Shown here in pieces: positions 43,487 to 54,920 of a stretch of 64,000 nucleotides of DNA. Numbering within the stretch: the stretch's first letter is position 1; every line of letters starts with the position of its first letter. Below the pieces are notes generated by a model. The model had not been told where the DNA came from. It worked only from the letters and a program-made list of their open reading frames with translations, and did not search any database. This stretch comes from Pyrenochaeta sp. MPI-SDFR-AT-0127 (lineage: Eukaryota; Ascomycota; Dothideomycetes; Pleosporales; Cucurbitariaceae), in NCBI GenBank assembly GCA_020747015.1, contig JAGTJM010000045.1, forward strand, positions 186,001 to 250,000. Direction: 5' to 3'. Position numbers and translations under genes: made by a program.

Positions 43487-45314
43487 GATACCCAAGCCAA
43501 CGAACATGGAACGAACGACGCAACGTGCGAAAAAGTGCAGCCAACTTTCCTACCTTTGTGCTTTAAGTACTGCTGCATGTCCCACGGCATTGACACTGCC
43601 AAATGCACGTCAAGAACCTGCCTTGTTCTCGTCGTCATCACAGGGCAGCATCCCCAGTTCCGGCATGGCTGATTGCTTGGATCGCACGTCGAAAGTGCGC
43701 GAAATGAAGTCTGCGAAACTTGATCGGGAAGGTGGAAGTTGTTTACGCCAAGTACCAAGAACCGTTGCAAGCGGGGGTGCTGTTGTGTGTTGATGGTGGA
43801 CCGGTAATTCAGCAGCGGAGCGAACCAAGAGATGAAGATCGTTGGGGTTTCCGAGGGAGCAAGCCACTGGCTTTTCTCGCAACATATCACCAACGATCAT
43901 TGATACCTATACCGCGGTATTCTTGTTGTGTGGGAACTACTACATGGTCGTGCGGGGCTGAAACATAGCACCGGATCCACTCTCTCACCCAACGCAGACC
44001 TGTACATGCCACGATCTGAATATTGTACGCAAGACATGGCCTGCTGTGTAACGGTCGGGCTGTACTCAGAATAGAATTGTAACTGTACAAGGTGACAGAA
44101 CTTAGGCTAAGTGTGGACCAGTGACATCTGCAGTGTAAGGTGGAGTTCCTTGATGCACGTTTTGGCAAACCGGGTTGCATGGAAGGAGATTATTCCTCTC
44201 AAAGTCTGCCTTGAAATAGTCTTTCAAAGTTCGCAGTGTGGCGAGCCAGCTAAAGACCATTGCAAGGAGAGCCTCGAGTTACAGTAACTCTTCTTTTAGG
44301 TGGGTCTGTGTGTGTATAGTCCTGTAACGTCTCTAAACATCGGCGTTCGTTCATTGTTTACTATGATGTGAGTCGCTCCTTGCGCTGTGGGATCTTGTGG
44401 GGTTAAGCAAGGCATGCAAGGCCAACGTGGAGGGTAGAGATCGTCGCACTGACTCAACATCGCACAAGACTCCAAGATCTCGGAACTTATCACTATGGCT
44501 GCATTTAACTGACGTTCCGTACAAATCCTGTGCGCCAGTTGAGAATTCAGACCCAAAGACGCAAGAAGCTAGAACAAGTCAGCAGTACGCTCTGCAGTAA
44601 GAGTAGATTCTACAATCTTCTGTAAAGGAACATCCGTTGAAAGCCACACGATGCCGTATGTTCAAGTCTTTATAGCGTAGTGAGTATATAAATTCACCCT
44701 TGGTCTCATGAGGGAGTTGTTCTTGGATCGACAGTCAAGCGTGCTGCAAATGGCCGTCTTCAGGAACCATACCTCATACCGCAAGGTTGTTAGCGAGCGC
44801 CCCATTGCCTCCCACGATTACATTTCTATTTTTAACCTTAGTATGGCAGTATCTAACTTGAACACAGACCCGAGCCTAATCAAGTCCGTCTCATTAAACA
44901 GCCAGCCCCAGATATGCTGTTACCTTGTTCATACAACGTTACGACTCATACATGTTTCACTATCTGCGCATTTAGCACCCTCGTGCAATTACAGCTTTGA
45001 AATTTCTAGTACATACATGATAGGGATAAAAATTCCCCGCAAACACTAATCCTTGCGAATTCAACGGAGATCTTATGAATGTCTTTGCTTTGGGTATCAT
45101 TTAGTTTTGTAGACAAGCTCAATTGTTAGTTGTTGCACTAAACTTCAACGACGTGCGACAAATCGGTAAACAATAAGTACAAAACAACCAGTAATATTGT
45201 TAGGAGTGTTAGGTTCTTTAAACTAACATGATTCTATCTTGATAGGACCATGTCCTTTATGTTCTATTTATCCAGGGTTGTGACTTGTACGTTAGAGCAT
45301 GAGTATGTAGCAGG
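43487..45314. other. Gene-poor interval
   Basis: About 1.8 kb. Small ORFs on both strands have no motif. The stretch from about 44800 is AT-rich. It includes the carboxypeptidase promoter. Confidence 0.4.
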
Positions 45315-46478
45315 CTAGTATGGTACTTCAATTACGCCAATTGACACGTAGTTATCTGCACCACTTGACATATGTCCGCCACTAGCAAGCATCAACTTCT
45401 TCTTCCCCTGAACGTCAATTATTTCTAATGTCCGCGAGTGAGCACTCTTCTGGGCGATATCGAATCGTCTCCACCCGTCTGCTGCAGCCGAATCATCGTT
45501 GATATAAACTGCGTCATTTTGGCCACCATTCATTATAAGAACTCCAGAACCATCAGTCCGATTTGGGTTCTCAGTCCAGATAACATAAGGTGATGATCCG
45601 GGATTTTCCCCAGTGTTTGCGACAATCCTTTTCCCTTCAACGGCGTTGAACTCAAATGGCGACGATGCAACTTTGTAGTACGCTGGACAGCCACCATCAC
45701 TTGTTCCGCATAGTTCGTAGGTCATGATATACTTCCCAGTTGACTTAATATGCGCCACAGTTGTCATGCCAGGGCGATACCCATAAGTAGGATATGTTAC
45801 GTCATTCGTGGGCTCAGACCAGTCTTTCAGGTTGGTAGTCGTAATATGCTCGAGTTTCTGGGCATACTTCTCATCGCGTTGAGAGGAGTAGAAGCAAATG
45901 AGCTTGCCTTCATGCATAAGGAAGAACGGTTCCCACACGGCTTTATCGCCATTCCTGACAGTTTCAGGTCCGGGGGCGTGCACGGCGTGACTTGCAAATT
46001 CCCAGCTTGCTCCCTTGTCGGAACTCGTGTAAATGTCGAGCCAGGCCTCCTTGAGATCTTTTCGGACGGACATACCACCAATCACGACGGTGCCAGCCGG
46101 GTGGTCTCCCAAGCCTTCCTCCAAGACGAAAAAATGTGGCTGGTAGCGCATTCCCCAGCCATTCACCTGGTCGTGGACCTGTGAAAAGTTCGACCAAGTT
46201 GCACCTCCGTCCTCAGATCGATATATAGGAAATGTCAGTAAGGGTGGCTCGGGGCTGTAGTCCTCCCAACTGAGGAGATGAGAACCGTCTGGAAGTTGAA
46301 TGGTACGAGCATAGATCGTTCCCCAAGACTCATGGTTGGGTAAGGGCCGGAATACGACATTGTTGGTAAAATCGGTGAAAGGCGGAGGTGCTTGATCGGC
46401 TCTTGGAACGACATGCGCTAGAATGCCCAAAAATAGGTTCGAGCAAACGAAGACCAATAGTTCCCGAGTAGTTTTCAT
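45315..46478 (-). CDS. Secreted GH93 exo-alpha-1,5-arabinanase-like sialidase-fold enzyme, 387 aa
   Basis: GH93 enzymes release arabinobiose from the ends of alpha-1,5-arabinan in pectin side chains. Single exon; signal peptide MKTTRELLVFVCSNLFLGILA. A six-bladed BNR fold is indicated by Asp-box motifs (RSEDGGATW, TSSDKGASW) and by blade sequences WGTIYARTIQLPDGSHLLSW, WGMRYQPHF, DKAVWEPFFL and GYRPGMTTVAHI, which I associate with the GH93/BNR group. Length is usual for the family. The next genes are a Zn2Cys6 regulator, a GH35 enzyme and a sugar transporter, consistent with a pectin side-chain catabolic cluster. Its promoter has GGCTAATAA at 46696. It could be another exo-acting BNR hydrolase; substrate is inferred. 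Confidence 0.82.
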   Translation of the reverse strand: MKTTRELLVFVCSNLFLGILAHVVPRADQAPPPFTDFTNNVVFRPLPNHESWGTIYARTIQLPDGSHLLSWEDYSPEPPLLTFPIYRSEDGGATWSNFSQVHDQVNGWGMRYQPHFFVLEEGLGDHPAGTVVIGGMSVRKDLKEAWLDIYTSSDKGASWEFASHAVHAPGPETVRNGDKAVWEPFFLMHEGKLICFYSSQRDEKYAQKLEHITTTNLKDWSEPTNDVTYPTYGYRPGMTTVAHIKSTGKYIMTYELCGTSDGGCPAYYKVASSPFEFNAVEGKRIVANTGENPGSSPYVIWTENPNRTDGSGVLIMNGGQNDAVYINDDSAAADGWRRFDIAQKSAHSRTLEIIDVQGKKKLMLASGGHMSSGADNYVSIGVIEVPY

Positions 46479-47051
46479 AATCCAGACAAGAAGTTGTTCT
46501 GATGTATTTGTGGGGTTGCAAGCCGAATACCACCTGAGAAGTTATAGTGAAAAGAGCTATCCAAAATACGATGAACATGTGGTTTTATGTTTAAGATTGA
46601 GCCCCTCCGAGCTCCGTCAGACGTAGAGATTGAATTGCTCCGTTGTCCGTTGTCGCTCATTGCGCCGGGCATGTCGGGGTTCCTTTGCGCGTATTGGCTA
46701 ATAACCCGGATGATCGACTGCTAGAGGATGCCATGACGGAGGAAAATTTAATCCGTATTTTGAAATTATAACCTGGAGATGTCTTCATGGGGTTACCCCG
46801 GTTTGTAAAGTTGCGGGGCAACCGCCGTCCGGCCTCCACTATTGTGGCAGGTGCTCAAAACAGAAGCACAGACATAGAATGGCCGACAGAGGTTGTGAGG
46901 CGCATACTGAGCTAGTATCACCTCGAAATGGACTGCATGCCGGCTACGCTGAACAAAACTAGCAAACCCTAGATAATGCGCAATTTATGACGACTCGCTT
47001 GCGGTGTGCCTCAAGAGAGCTATTCTCGTGTAACCCTAGCTTTCTGGCAAC
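46479..47051. promoter_or_regulatory. Promoter region of the GH93 gene
   Basis: No gene seen. It holds the GH93 promoter and the 3' flank of the regulator gene. It contains GGCTAATAA (46696-46704) and a CCGG…CGGGG stretch near 46798-46820. Confidence 0.45.
46696..46704. promoter_or_regulatory. GGCTAATAA motif (XlnR/Xyr1-like core), GH93 promoter
   Basis: GGCTAA is the core bound by the fungal hydrolase regulator XlnR/Xyr1. The copy lies about 218 bp upstream of the GH93 start, in the orientation opposite to the gene. The identical nonamer occurs in the GH35/MFS divergent promoter. Confidence 0.4.
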
Positions 47052-48699
47052 TCAAGCTCGTAAATCTTGAAGTGCTTTGTCAAGCATAATCCTGCGCTCA
47101 AGCGGAACACTTGATTCTTGGTCCGAGGAAAACGGCTTTGGAGATACATTGTCTTCCGTGTCCTTGTTTTCAAATGGAAGCGCATACTCCAGAAGAAATC
47201 TTACTATCCACCTGTCCACAGCATATGTCTTGGCTGCTGACGAGCGGAGACAAGCATTCTGAAAGATGAATAAACGTTCTTTCATGCGGTCCACGCATGG
47301 CCAAAACTTCGCCAAGTCCATTAAGGCTTCAAAGTTGAGGGTCAGCTGTGTTCTTGCAGTCTCCATTTCTTGCTTGTTGCCAAATAATAGCAAGTGTAGC
47401 AGTACCGAGGAAGACACGATAGTCATGTGAGCGACTGTCAAATACACCACATGGCAGTCTCCAAGCTCCCTGGACGTGTGTACTAAGCGGCTATACGCCA
47501 ACCCGTGATGTCTACATCGCGCTGCATATGCAACAGTCTTCTGGGTAGGCTCGCACTCAGGTTCGAGGTACTGAAAGTAGAGCAGAGTGGAGTAGTGATG
47601 ATATCCGAGATGAAGAGCAACGAAAGTCCCGCCGTAGCCCTTCTTTTTGTACATATCGAGGTTTTGGTCATTCATGACCATGGATCGGGGCAACGAATCA
47701 TGCCAGCCTTGGAGCCGATCTGCTATGCGTTCAACCTGATAGTCGATTGTTGACCTATCGACTTGACCTTGAACCAGTGATATATTAATATCCTGAATGG
47801 AATCGAGAATGTAAACCAAGGATATGTTGTATGCCCAAAGGCCTTCAGTTCGACTTTTCAGGAGTGAGGGTCCGCCTGCGGACCGTAACATTTGAAAGTC
47901 AACCTCGTCCATGGGCATCTCAACCTCTGGAGTGGATCGGATAATCTGGCGTGGTAGTCCGAGTCCTGGAGGACACCATCTGTCTGCCATGAACAAGGAC
48001 CACCAGACCCGGGATTTAGTCTCCCGAAGAATGGGAGGGTCTTTTGCGTCTTGTTTGTGAAGCCCTAGGACGTAAGCCATGCGGTTGGCGATGCCTGGAT
48101 CATGGTTAACAGAGATCAATGGATGAAAATGGATATCTACCAAAATATAAAGCTTCCAATGCATTGTCTTGCTCTGCAGCGTAGCTATTCGCTAGCAGGA
48201 TACATGCCTGTACATTTGGAATACAGATGTCTTCTAAGTTTTGTGCTAGTAATGACTTTGAATTCGACCTGAATGTAGCCGCGAGATTCCGGTGGCGTTC
48301 ATGTGGGGAAAAGCGGCAGCCCATGGCGCAGATTGCAGTCAACAAACATTCAGGTAGGGTCCCATCCCGAACTTCATCCCAGAGTGACTGCTCATGGAAA
48401 AGGCTGTGCGGTCGATCATGGATATAATGAAGATAGAGACGGATGAATTCGCGGATGTCTTTGAAAGAAGCTGATTGCGGGTCGTAAATCAACCGTGGCA
48501 CCTTTGTAAAAGGTGCAAGGGAGCGTTCCCCTGGTAGCCTCCAAGGGACAATAGGTTGCAATCTTGGAGCTTTCCAGGGCTTGGAACATTCGATCTTACG
48601 ACTGTGGCACGCAAGACATGCCGACTGTTCATCTGCAGGATTTTGAGTGCATTTCCTTTTGGTGGCTCTGCACTGCAGACAAGCTGTTGGATGCTTCAT
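47052..48699 (-). CDS. Zn2Cys6 transcription factor with fungal-specific middle homology region, 533 aa
   Basis: Exons in transcription order: 48699-48141 and 48094-47052; the splice joins NALEALYFG to IANRMAYVLGLH in frame. The N-terminal binuclear cluster is complete: C-x2-C-x6-C, ten residues, C-x2-C-x6-C (residues about 7-38), with RKC-type basic residues. The fungal TF middle homology domain follows (FIRLYLHYIHDRPHSLFHEQSLW, ANRMAYVLGLHKQDAKD, ETKSRVWWSLFMADRWCPPGLGLP). It sits between GH93 and GH35 genes on the same strand and is the natural candidate for a pathway-specific activator of this cluster (inference from position). A CGG-N15-CCG pair at 51571-51591 in the GH35/MFS promoter could be a target. 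Confidence 0.92.
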
Positions 48700-49252
48700 A
48701 CTGCCTAGCGCTCATATCATTATTGATATGCAGCACGGCCAATCTGTTATGGGCGACACAGATATGCCTACCCGGTAGCACAAAAAAGGAGGGGCTGGCG
48801 CCTTCGCTGGAAGAGTGGCAAGCCGCAGGCAGCCTCGATGCACGTCAGCATCCGGCCCTGGCTCGGGTAGAGTGATGGCTTCCGCTGGTGGCCTGCGTAT
48901 GTAAGATGTTATAATGGATGGGCTTATTGGAAAGGGACGCTTGAGGTGGAGAAAGCCTCAGATCGGCAAGTATTTGTTTTTAACCCCGCTTATTAGATGG
49001 CTGGTGCACCTGGTCCGTTTTGAACCAATGAGAGTCCTCAGCCTCAAGAAACCATTGCTTCCATACCCATGCAAACTCTGTACATTGCTTCACGATAAAT
49101 TTGAGTCGAGCAATTTGTACTCTGGGAATCTACAATAAGGCGACAGTACTATGTTGCTTGTACGATCACTATTCCATTCAAGGGGGTGTTTGGCGCAATA
49201 TACGTAACACATCTATTCTGAACTGAGTTTCGATATCTGATATAACACCAAC
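48700..49252. other. Promoter of regulator gene / 3' flank of GH35
   Basis: No gene seen; about 550 bases of upstream sequence for the Zn2Cys6 gene. Confidence 0.45.
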
Positions 49253-51012
49253 TCAAAACTCGTAGACTTCTACTTCTGCGATGCCAGTCCTTGCAGGGAT
49301 GGTTATACAAATTGGAAACGTTCCTAGATCAGGTTGCTGACTAGGCATGATCGCAAGCTCTCCGGTCCTTGTCTCATCTCCATTCAGAGTTCGTCCTGTC
49401 ACAAGCTCATTGGTAACCTGGGTGGCCACCTTTTCCACGAAGGAAAGAATACCAGTGAAAGAAGAACCCTTTCTCGTTGAAGCAAATCGAACTTGAAATC
49501 CCTCCCCAACAAGTAAGAACTTTGCTTTGGAAAGACGGATAACCATGCCAAAACCAGGGCCCGGCTGACCAAAGACAAACGATCGTTCAATCTGGAGGTT
49601 CCAAGCACCCATAGTCGTGCTATATGAATCAGAACTCTGCTTACGATCGTCGGGCTCATCGAAACAAAACCCAAAGCTGTCGCTATTCGACTCTTGAGCT
49701 GCAAGAAGCCATGGGGACACTTGCGCGAGAAGGCCAAAATGTTTTCGCCATGGATTTTCCTCTGTCGCTAATGTATCTATTGCGAATGGGGAAGCACCGA
49801 GCGCATGGTGCGTCGCATATGCAATCCATATACGTCGCGCGCCATAGTCGTCTCGTCTCTGTTCAGGAATGAAGAGAGGCTGTTGTGAATGTCGGTATTT
49901 CGCGCAGACAGCCTCGTAATCGTTCAGATAAACATCAGGCGCTATGAAATCTAGAGAAGGGGCGAAGAAGTGCCAGATGTCAAGCACATTAATCACGCCT
50001 CCTCCTGATGGGTAGTCGCCGGGTTGACCTCCACCACCTACCACCACTGGTTGAGCCTTGTCGGCATCCTCATCCACATAATTCTGCCAAACATTGGTGA
50101 ACAGAGGCAACGCATATTCGTCCTTTCCAGCTTTTGCGACTTTCTCAACATAAAGTGCGTAATGGTAAGCCATGAACAGTTCGTCTGTTGCGGGGCTATC
50201 GCCGAAAACCTGCGACCAAGAGGCCGTGCCAGCTTTTACCAAATGACGCCCTTGGCAAAAGACCTTTAGGTTTTCTTTCAAAGTCTTGTGCAAAGTTTGC
50301 CATCCTGAATTGATTGAATCAATCATTGGAGCAGGCACAGGCGCCTGGAATCGAGCATTGGCATCTGGAGACGCATCTCGGGAGTCTCCAAGTAAGCCAA
50401 CTTCATTCTCCACTTGCACCATCAAGACTGTGGAATGAACGCTATCAATTTCTCGAATGTGCTGCATTAACATCTTGAAGGCCATGCTATCAGACTTTGA
50501 CACCTCGGGATGGAGGATAGAAAGCACATCAGCGACCTTTAAGCCATCATTTTGTGTGCGCAACATCATGCGTGGGAATCGATCGGGATTGGTTTTCACC
50601 CAACGAGGGGCATAAGTTGATTTTCCTGCTTTTGTTAGCTAAGTGCAAGAGTATCAGGAGGTAGACAGCACTCGCCGTTCTTGAAGGCACCAAACCACAG
50701 CAGTACAAGGTGAAGCCCATTTCTCCGGGCATCAAGTATTGCTTGGTCAAGCCGAGCGAAGTCAAAACTGCCTTCTTCTGGCTCAATGTCCTGCCAGCTT
50801 ACGCTGGCGAGGACGGTGTTTATATTTGAATCTCGCAGTCGCGGCCATACATCTTGCATGAACTCTGGAGAACTGAATGAAGAATTGTGTAGTTCAGCAG
50901 GGAGCATCAAGAAGGGTTTACCATGAACAATCAGCTGATATCCTCCAGGAAGGCGTCTTAGATGAGGTATGCTGTTTTCTGTGATTTCACCAGCCGCTAT
51001 AGCTTCGCCCAT
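49253..51012 (-). CDS. GH35-type beta-galactosidase (DUF5597-like), intracellular, 569 aa
   Basis: Predicted beta-galactosidase. Exons in transcription order: 51012-50676 and 50625-49253. The intron begins GCGAGT rather than GT and ends GCAG after a CTAAC branch. Only this GC-AG choice restores the family segment FKNGKSTYAPRWVK, while GT donors nearby give a frameshift, a stop or extra residues. The TIM barrel carries the acid/base Glu in VQVENEVG and the probable nucleophile Glu in LFIPEQRRDD. LLWFGAFKNG and FFAPSLDFIAPDVYLNDYE also fit the bacterial-type GH35 group. The C-terminal part is a beta-rich domain (GPGFGMVIRLSKAKFLLVGEGFQVRF). No signal peptide, so it acts inside on imported galactosides. 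It is divergent from the sugar transporter. Confidence 0.88.
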
Positions 51013-51755
51013 GGTTGCTGTCCACGTTTGTATGAGGTCCAGAAGGGAGGTTTGAGGCTTCTGCTCAAGTCAAATAGAGGAGTGAAGGTCCAAAGGTGTC
51101 GTGGAACACGCCTGGTGGTAGAAAACAGAAACTTCTGAGCACACAAGCGAGATAGCAGTCCAGCACCGTGAAAGAGGTGCCCGTGTTATACTAACGATTA
51201 GGAATACATCTAGAGTTGCACAGAGGTTGGTCATTGGTTTGGTCTACGACAACGATTCCGGGATTCACCAACAACTATTGGCTCCAACACCACCCCTTGA
51301 CAGGCAGGAACATTTGCTTATCCACAAGTATGCTCCTATTGAATGCCAATGGCGCGCCGCATTCAAGGACCCGCACTCAACCTAAGGATGTGATGATGTT
51401 GTCGGCTTGCCCGGCTTAACAGCCAATCGGAGGGCTTGAACGCCGGACACCCCTTGTTCAAACCAACCGAGGCAATACACGCGGAACTCTCAAACTTACG
51501 TTCCTCTAAAAGAACTATCCTATCCTGAACTAACTACATGCAAGCTTTCCTCCTAGTTGTACCACACGAACGGTGAATACGTGCATTACCGGGGATCTTC
51601 TCGTATTCACCAGGGCTAATAATTCGACTTGGAAGGCAAGATACACCGAATCACAATTCAATTATAAAAAGGGCCCTAGCTTCACAACATCGCAGCGGCA
51701 TCAAAGCAGCGTACTTCATCATCCTATCCACATTACACAATCGAATTGAATTGCA
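51013..51755. promoter_or_regulatory. Divergent promoter, GH35 / MFS sugar transporter
   Basis: 743 bp shared by two divergent cluster genes. It contains GGCTAATAA (51614-51622) and a CGG-N15-CCG inverted pair (51571-51573 and 51589-51591), the type of half-sites bound by Zn2Cys6 dimers. No gene here. Confidence 0.55.
51614..51622. promoter_or_regulatory. GGCTAATAA motif (XlnR/Xyr1-like core), GH35/MFS promoter
   Basis: Exact copy of the nonamer in the GH93 promoter, about 135 bp upstream of the transporter start. Confidence 0.4.
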
Positions 51756-53491
51756 ATGGCCATTCCTCCCCAGCTTTACCAGGTCGGTTTTCCGTTAATG
51801 TTGACGTTGCATGTACTTCGCTGACGAGGGGATTAGTTTTTGGTAGGCGTTTTTGCCTCTCTCGGGTCCTTTACCTATGGGTGAGTACACGTGTCTAAAG
51901 GATAATACTCAGGAATCACAATATTCACGGGCAACAGTTATGACCTCGGTGTCATTGGTGGTAGTGTTGCAACACCATCGTTCAATGCCTACTTCCATGA
52001 ACCCAACCCAGATCAAGTGTAAGTTGGACGAAACTTCGAGATCTCCAAAGTTCCGTGTACTGATTGCGCAAGTGGTGCGGTCGTCTCCTTATTCACTGGT
52101 GGCGGCTTCTTCGGCGCTTTTTTCGCCGGTCCAAGTGCAGATTGGCTTGGTCGCAGACTCGCTATCATAGTGGGAGCCATCGTCTTCATTCTAGGTGGTG
52201 TGCTTCAGGCAGTGGCAAAAACACTTCCTTACCTGTACTCTGGTAGAGCTATCGCAGGGTTCGGCGTGGGTTACTTGGTCATGATCGTTCCACTGTACCA
52301 GGCTGAGATTGCCCATCCATCTATCCGGGGGCGAATCACGGCCCTACAACAATTGATGCTCGGAATAGGGGCAGTGACAGCAAGTGAGTGGATTCCACCT
52401 TAGCGATAATTGATACTTGCTGATAAATCATAGCGTGGCTAACTCATGGTACCAACGTCGGCCTTTCTGGGACCAACAATAACCAATGGAGAATCCCCCT
52501 TGGTGTTCAAGTTGTCCCTGCTGGCATTCTTGCTTCAATGATACTTCTCTTCCCAGAATCTCCACGCTGGCTTATCGACCACAACCGGAAAGAAGAAGGA
52601 TTAAAGACTTTAGCCAGGCTTCATTCTAATGGCAACATCAATGACAGTTGGGTACAGGAGGAGTTCAACCAGATTGAACACGCCATCGTAATCGAGCACG
52701 AGCAAGCTGCGAAAGGTTACAAAGATCTTTTCACGGACAAAAGCAGCTTCCAGCGCCTGTTCTTAGTCACAGCTATTCAGGCATCTGTGCAGATGACGGG
52801 TGTATCCGCAATACAGTACTACACTCCAGAAATATATCGCACGCTTAACATCGGCACTAGCGATGCTTTGAAATATCAGGGCATCAGTAACGTACTGTCA
52901 GTTATCGCACAGGCATGTACTGTTGCGCTAATTGATCGGATCGGACGGCGGTGGCCTCTTATCGTTGGCAACATTGTGAATGGTATCTGCTGGATCGTTG
53001 TAGTGATCGCAATTGCCCTGTTTCCCAATGCCACTCCGTCACGACAAGACCAGCTTGGATGGACCTTCATCTCCATGAATTGGATTTACCAAGTGTCCTT
53101 TAGTTTCACTTGCGGGCCCTTGTCATGGATAATTCCGGCCGAGGTCTTTGACACGAAGACTCGTGCTAAGGGTGTTTCGATCGGCGTTATGACTTCTTTT
53201 GCTTTCAACACACTTATTGGCCAAGTCACCCCTATTGCCATGGCTAGCGTCGGCTGGCGCTATTTCCTCACATTTGTGATATGCAACTTCACAAATGCTA
53301 TTTTCTTCTGGGCGACCTTGCCAGAGACAGCGCGTAGGCCGCTCGAGGAAATGAATGCGTTGTTCAGCGGAAACGTCTGGTTTGTTGCTAGAGGCCATGG
53401 AACGACACGATCATCAGGAAATCAGGCACCGATCCATGACTTAAGCCTTGACCAAGAGAAAAACGATAGTGAAACTGCTAAAACCTGGTAA
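51756..53491 (+). CDS. MFS sugar porter, 506 aa
   Basis: Proton-coupled sugar import at the plasma membrane. Exons 51756-51782, 51837-51880, 51938-52018, 52073-52383, 52434-53491; all phases match. Sugar-porter signatures: YDLGVIGG at the end of TM1, ADWLGRRLA after TM2, GRAIAGFGVGYLVMIVPLYQAEIAHPSIRGR, FPESPRWLI, QYYTPEIY, DRIGRRWPL and PETARRPLEEM. Twelve membrane segments are expected. Several small 5' exons are usual for this family. Substrate unknown; neighbours suggest an arabinose-, galactose- or oligosaccharide-type sugar. Confidence 0.93.
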
Positions 53492-54659
53492 AGGAGTCAA
53501 AGAAGGCCATGTGACCGGAAGTTTGCCATATACTGCTTGCGATTTGGGCAACGTTGTCGGGAGGACGATATCTTTTCACCTAACATGACGATATTTGAGT
53601 ACGAAAGAGGCTGCTGTTGACGCACGAGAATTAAAAGGTTGAATATAAAGATCGCCCATAGTCAAAAGACTCTGAGATGAGTAGATCTACGCTCCACGTG
53701 GTTCGGTAGATTGTACTACAACGTGTATCAAACCTTTGCGTTCGGCCCTCCGGCCGCCCTCTAACCTGTCGTACTGCACCACAGGTTTCTTGTCTTTCTG
53801 CATTGTGTATCGCCACTGAGACATCAGTACCAGAATTGAGTGCGCCCGTGTGGATAGACCTGAGAGCGATTGTCGTCCGTTTTAATGCGTTCTGCCTCTG
53901 GTGAAGACTGAGAAGAACGTCATCCAACAGTCACAAAGTCTTCCCTTGGCGCTATGCCTGGTAAGTGAAAATCTTATATCAATTCCATATCAAGTGTTCT
54001 GGTATTTAGAAGGGATGAAGTTGCCGATATAAAGGTTGTGGTTGTTACGAAGCACGATTTTTTGGTATGGAGTTTCGTCTCCTCTTTGACGTGACTACAT
54101 TTAGGATCCATTTTGTGCATTCGTTTAGATCGGTTTCAGCTTCAGATCTTTTGCTCACCTCCAATCACCACGCTTGATTTGCAACTACTCAATATGTTAG
54201 ATCTGGCAACTCGCCGTAAAATGTGCGAGGATACGATTGTGCGGTCGCACAATATCGCCGAATCGACTCCTGGGGTTTCCCTTTCAACTTATTTATTTTC
54301 ATCGCAACTGCTTTCTCTCAGCAAGTCACACCCCCCTTACCCAAACCCTACTTTAAAGCCCATCAAAATCCACAATAGCTGGTAACAATTAAGTGAAATC
54401 TACTCTCACACAGAGCTTTTTCCGGATTTGATCTTAAGTTACGCAGGGGTGTAGCGTGATCAATAAGTAAGCAGCTTAAATCGTGGCTGAGCGAGCATAA
54501 GCTCGCTATGAGTTACCGCGAACTAGTTTGATTATACTTGATTCATACTGAGCTTGCCTTAAGCTGACATGAGTCAGCGTGATTGTGCCTCATGTCCTTT
54601 CTGAGCAGCATGAGCGAGTCTGAAATCAGGTCCTAAGTAGGCTCTCTGGGGACCGAGAA
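53492..54659. other. Repeat-like, gene-free region
   Basis: No supported gene. Around 54490-54507 there is a perfect hairpin (AGCGAGC-ATAA-GCTCGCT). The sequence 54470-54620 has many TGAGC/GAGCGAG/CATGAG-type words that recur loosely at 57920-58050, suggesting an old, decayed repeat. Confidence 0.4.
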
Positions 54660-54920
54660 TGGCCCTAGAGCCTCTCCTGCCAGGCCCCCTCCTGAAAGCT
54701 TTTCCTCATAGATTCCCTCTTCTAGGGTCATTCTCCCCAGAGCTCTTCTCTCTTAGAAGCCTTTCTATCCCAGGAGCTATTTTCTCCTCGTAGCTTTTTT
54801 CTCCTAGGAGCTCCTCGCTCCTCGCTCTTTAGCGACCCTCTATCCTTGGAGAAATTCTTCGCGGAGCCCATCTCTACTTGGAGCATAGTTTTCCCATAAC
54901 AGTGCTCCCAGGATCTCGGG
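54660..54920. repeat. Degenerate tandem array, unit about 17-19 nt
   Basis: A run of imperfect units of the form AGCT-(pyrimidines)-TCCTAGG, for example AGCTATTTTCTCCTCGT followed directly by AGCTTTTTTCTCCTAGG at 54776-54809. At least ten units can be traced, increasingly diverged outward. It is pyrimidine-rich on the plus strand. No coding capacity. Confidence 0.6.

Noticed and set aside
44708..45049. 113-aa plus-strand ORF
   Set aside because: ATG-started but composition is random-like, AT-rich 3' half, no motif.
50626..50675. Frameshift in the GH35 gene
   Set aside because: A GC-AG intron explains the data without any lesion and restores the family motif.
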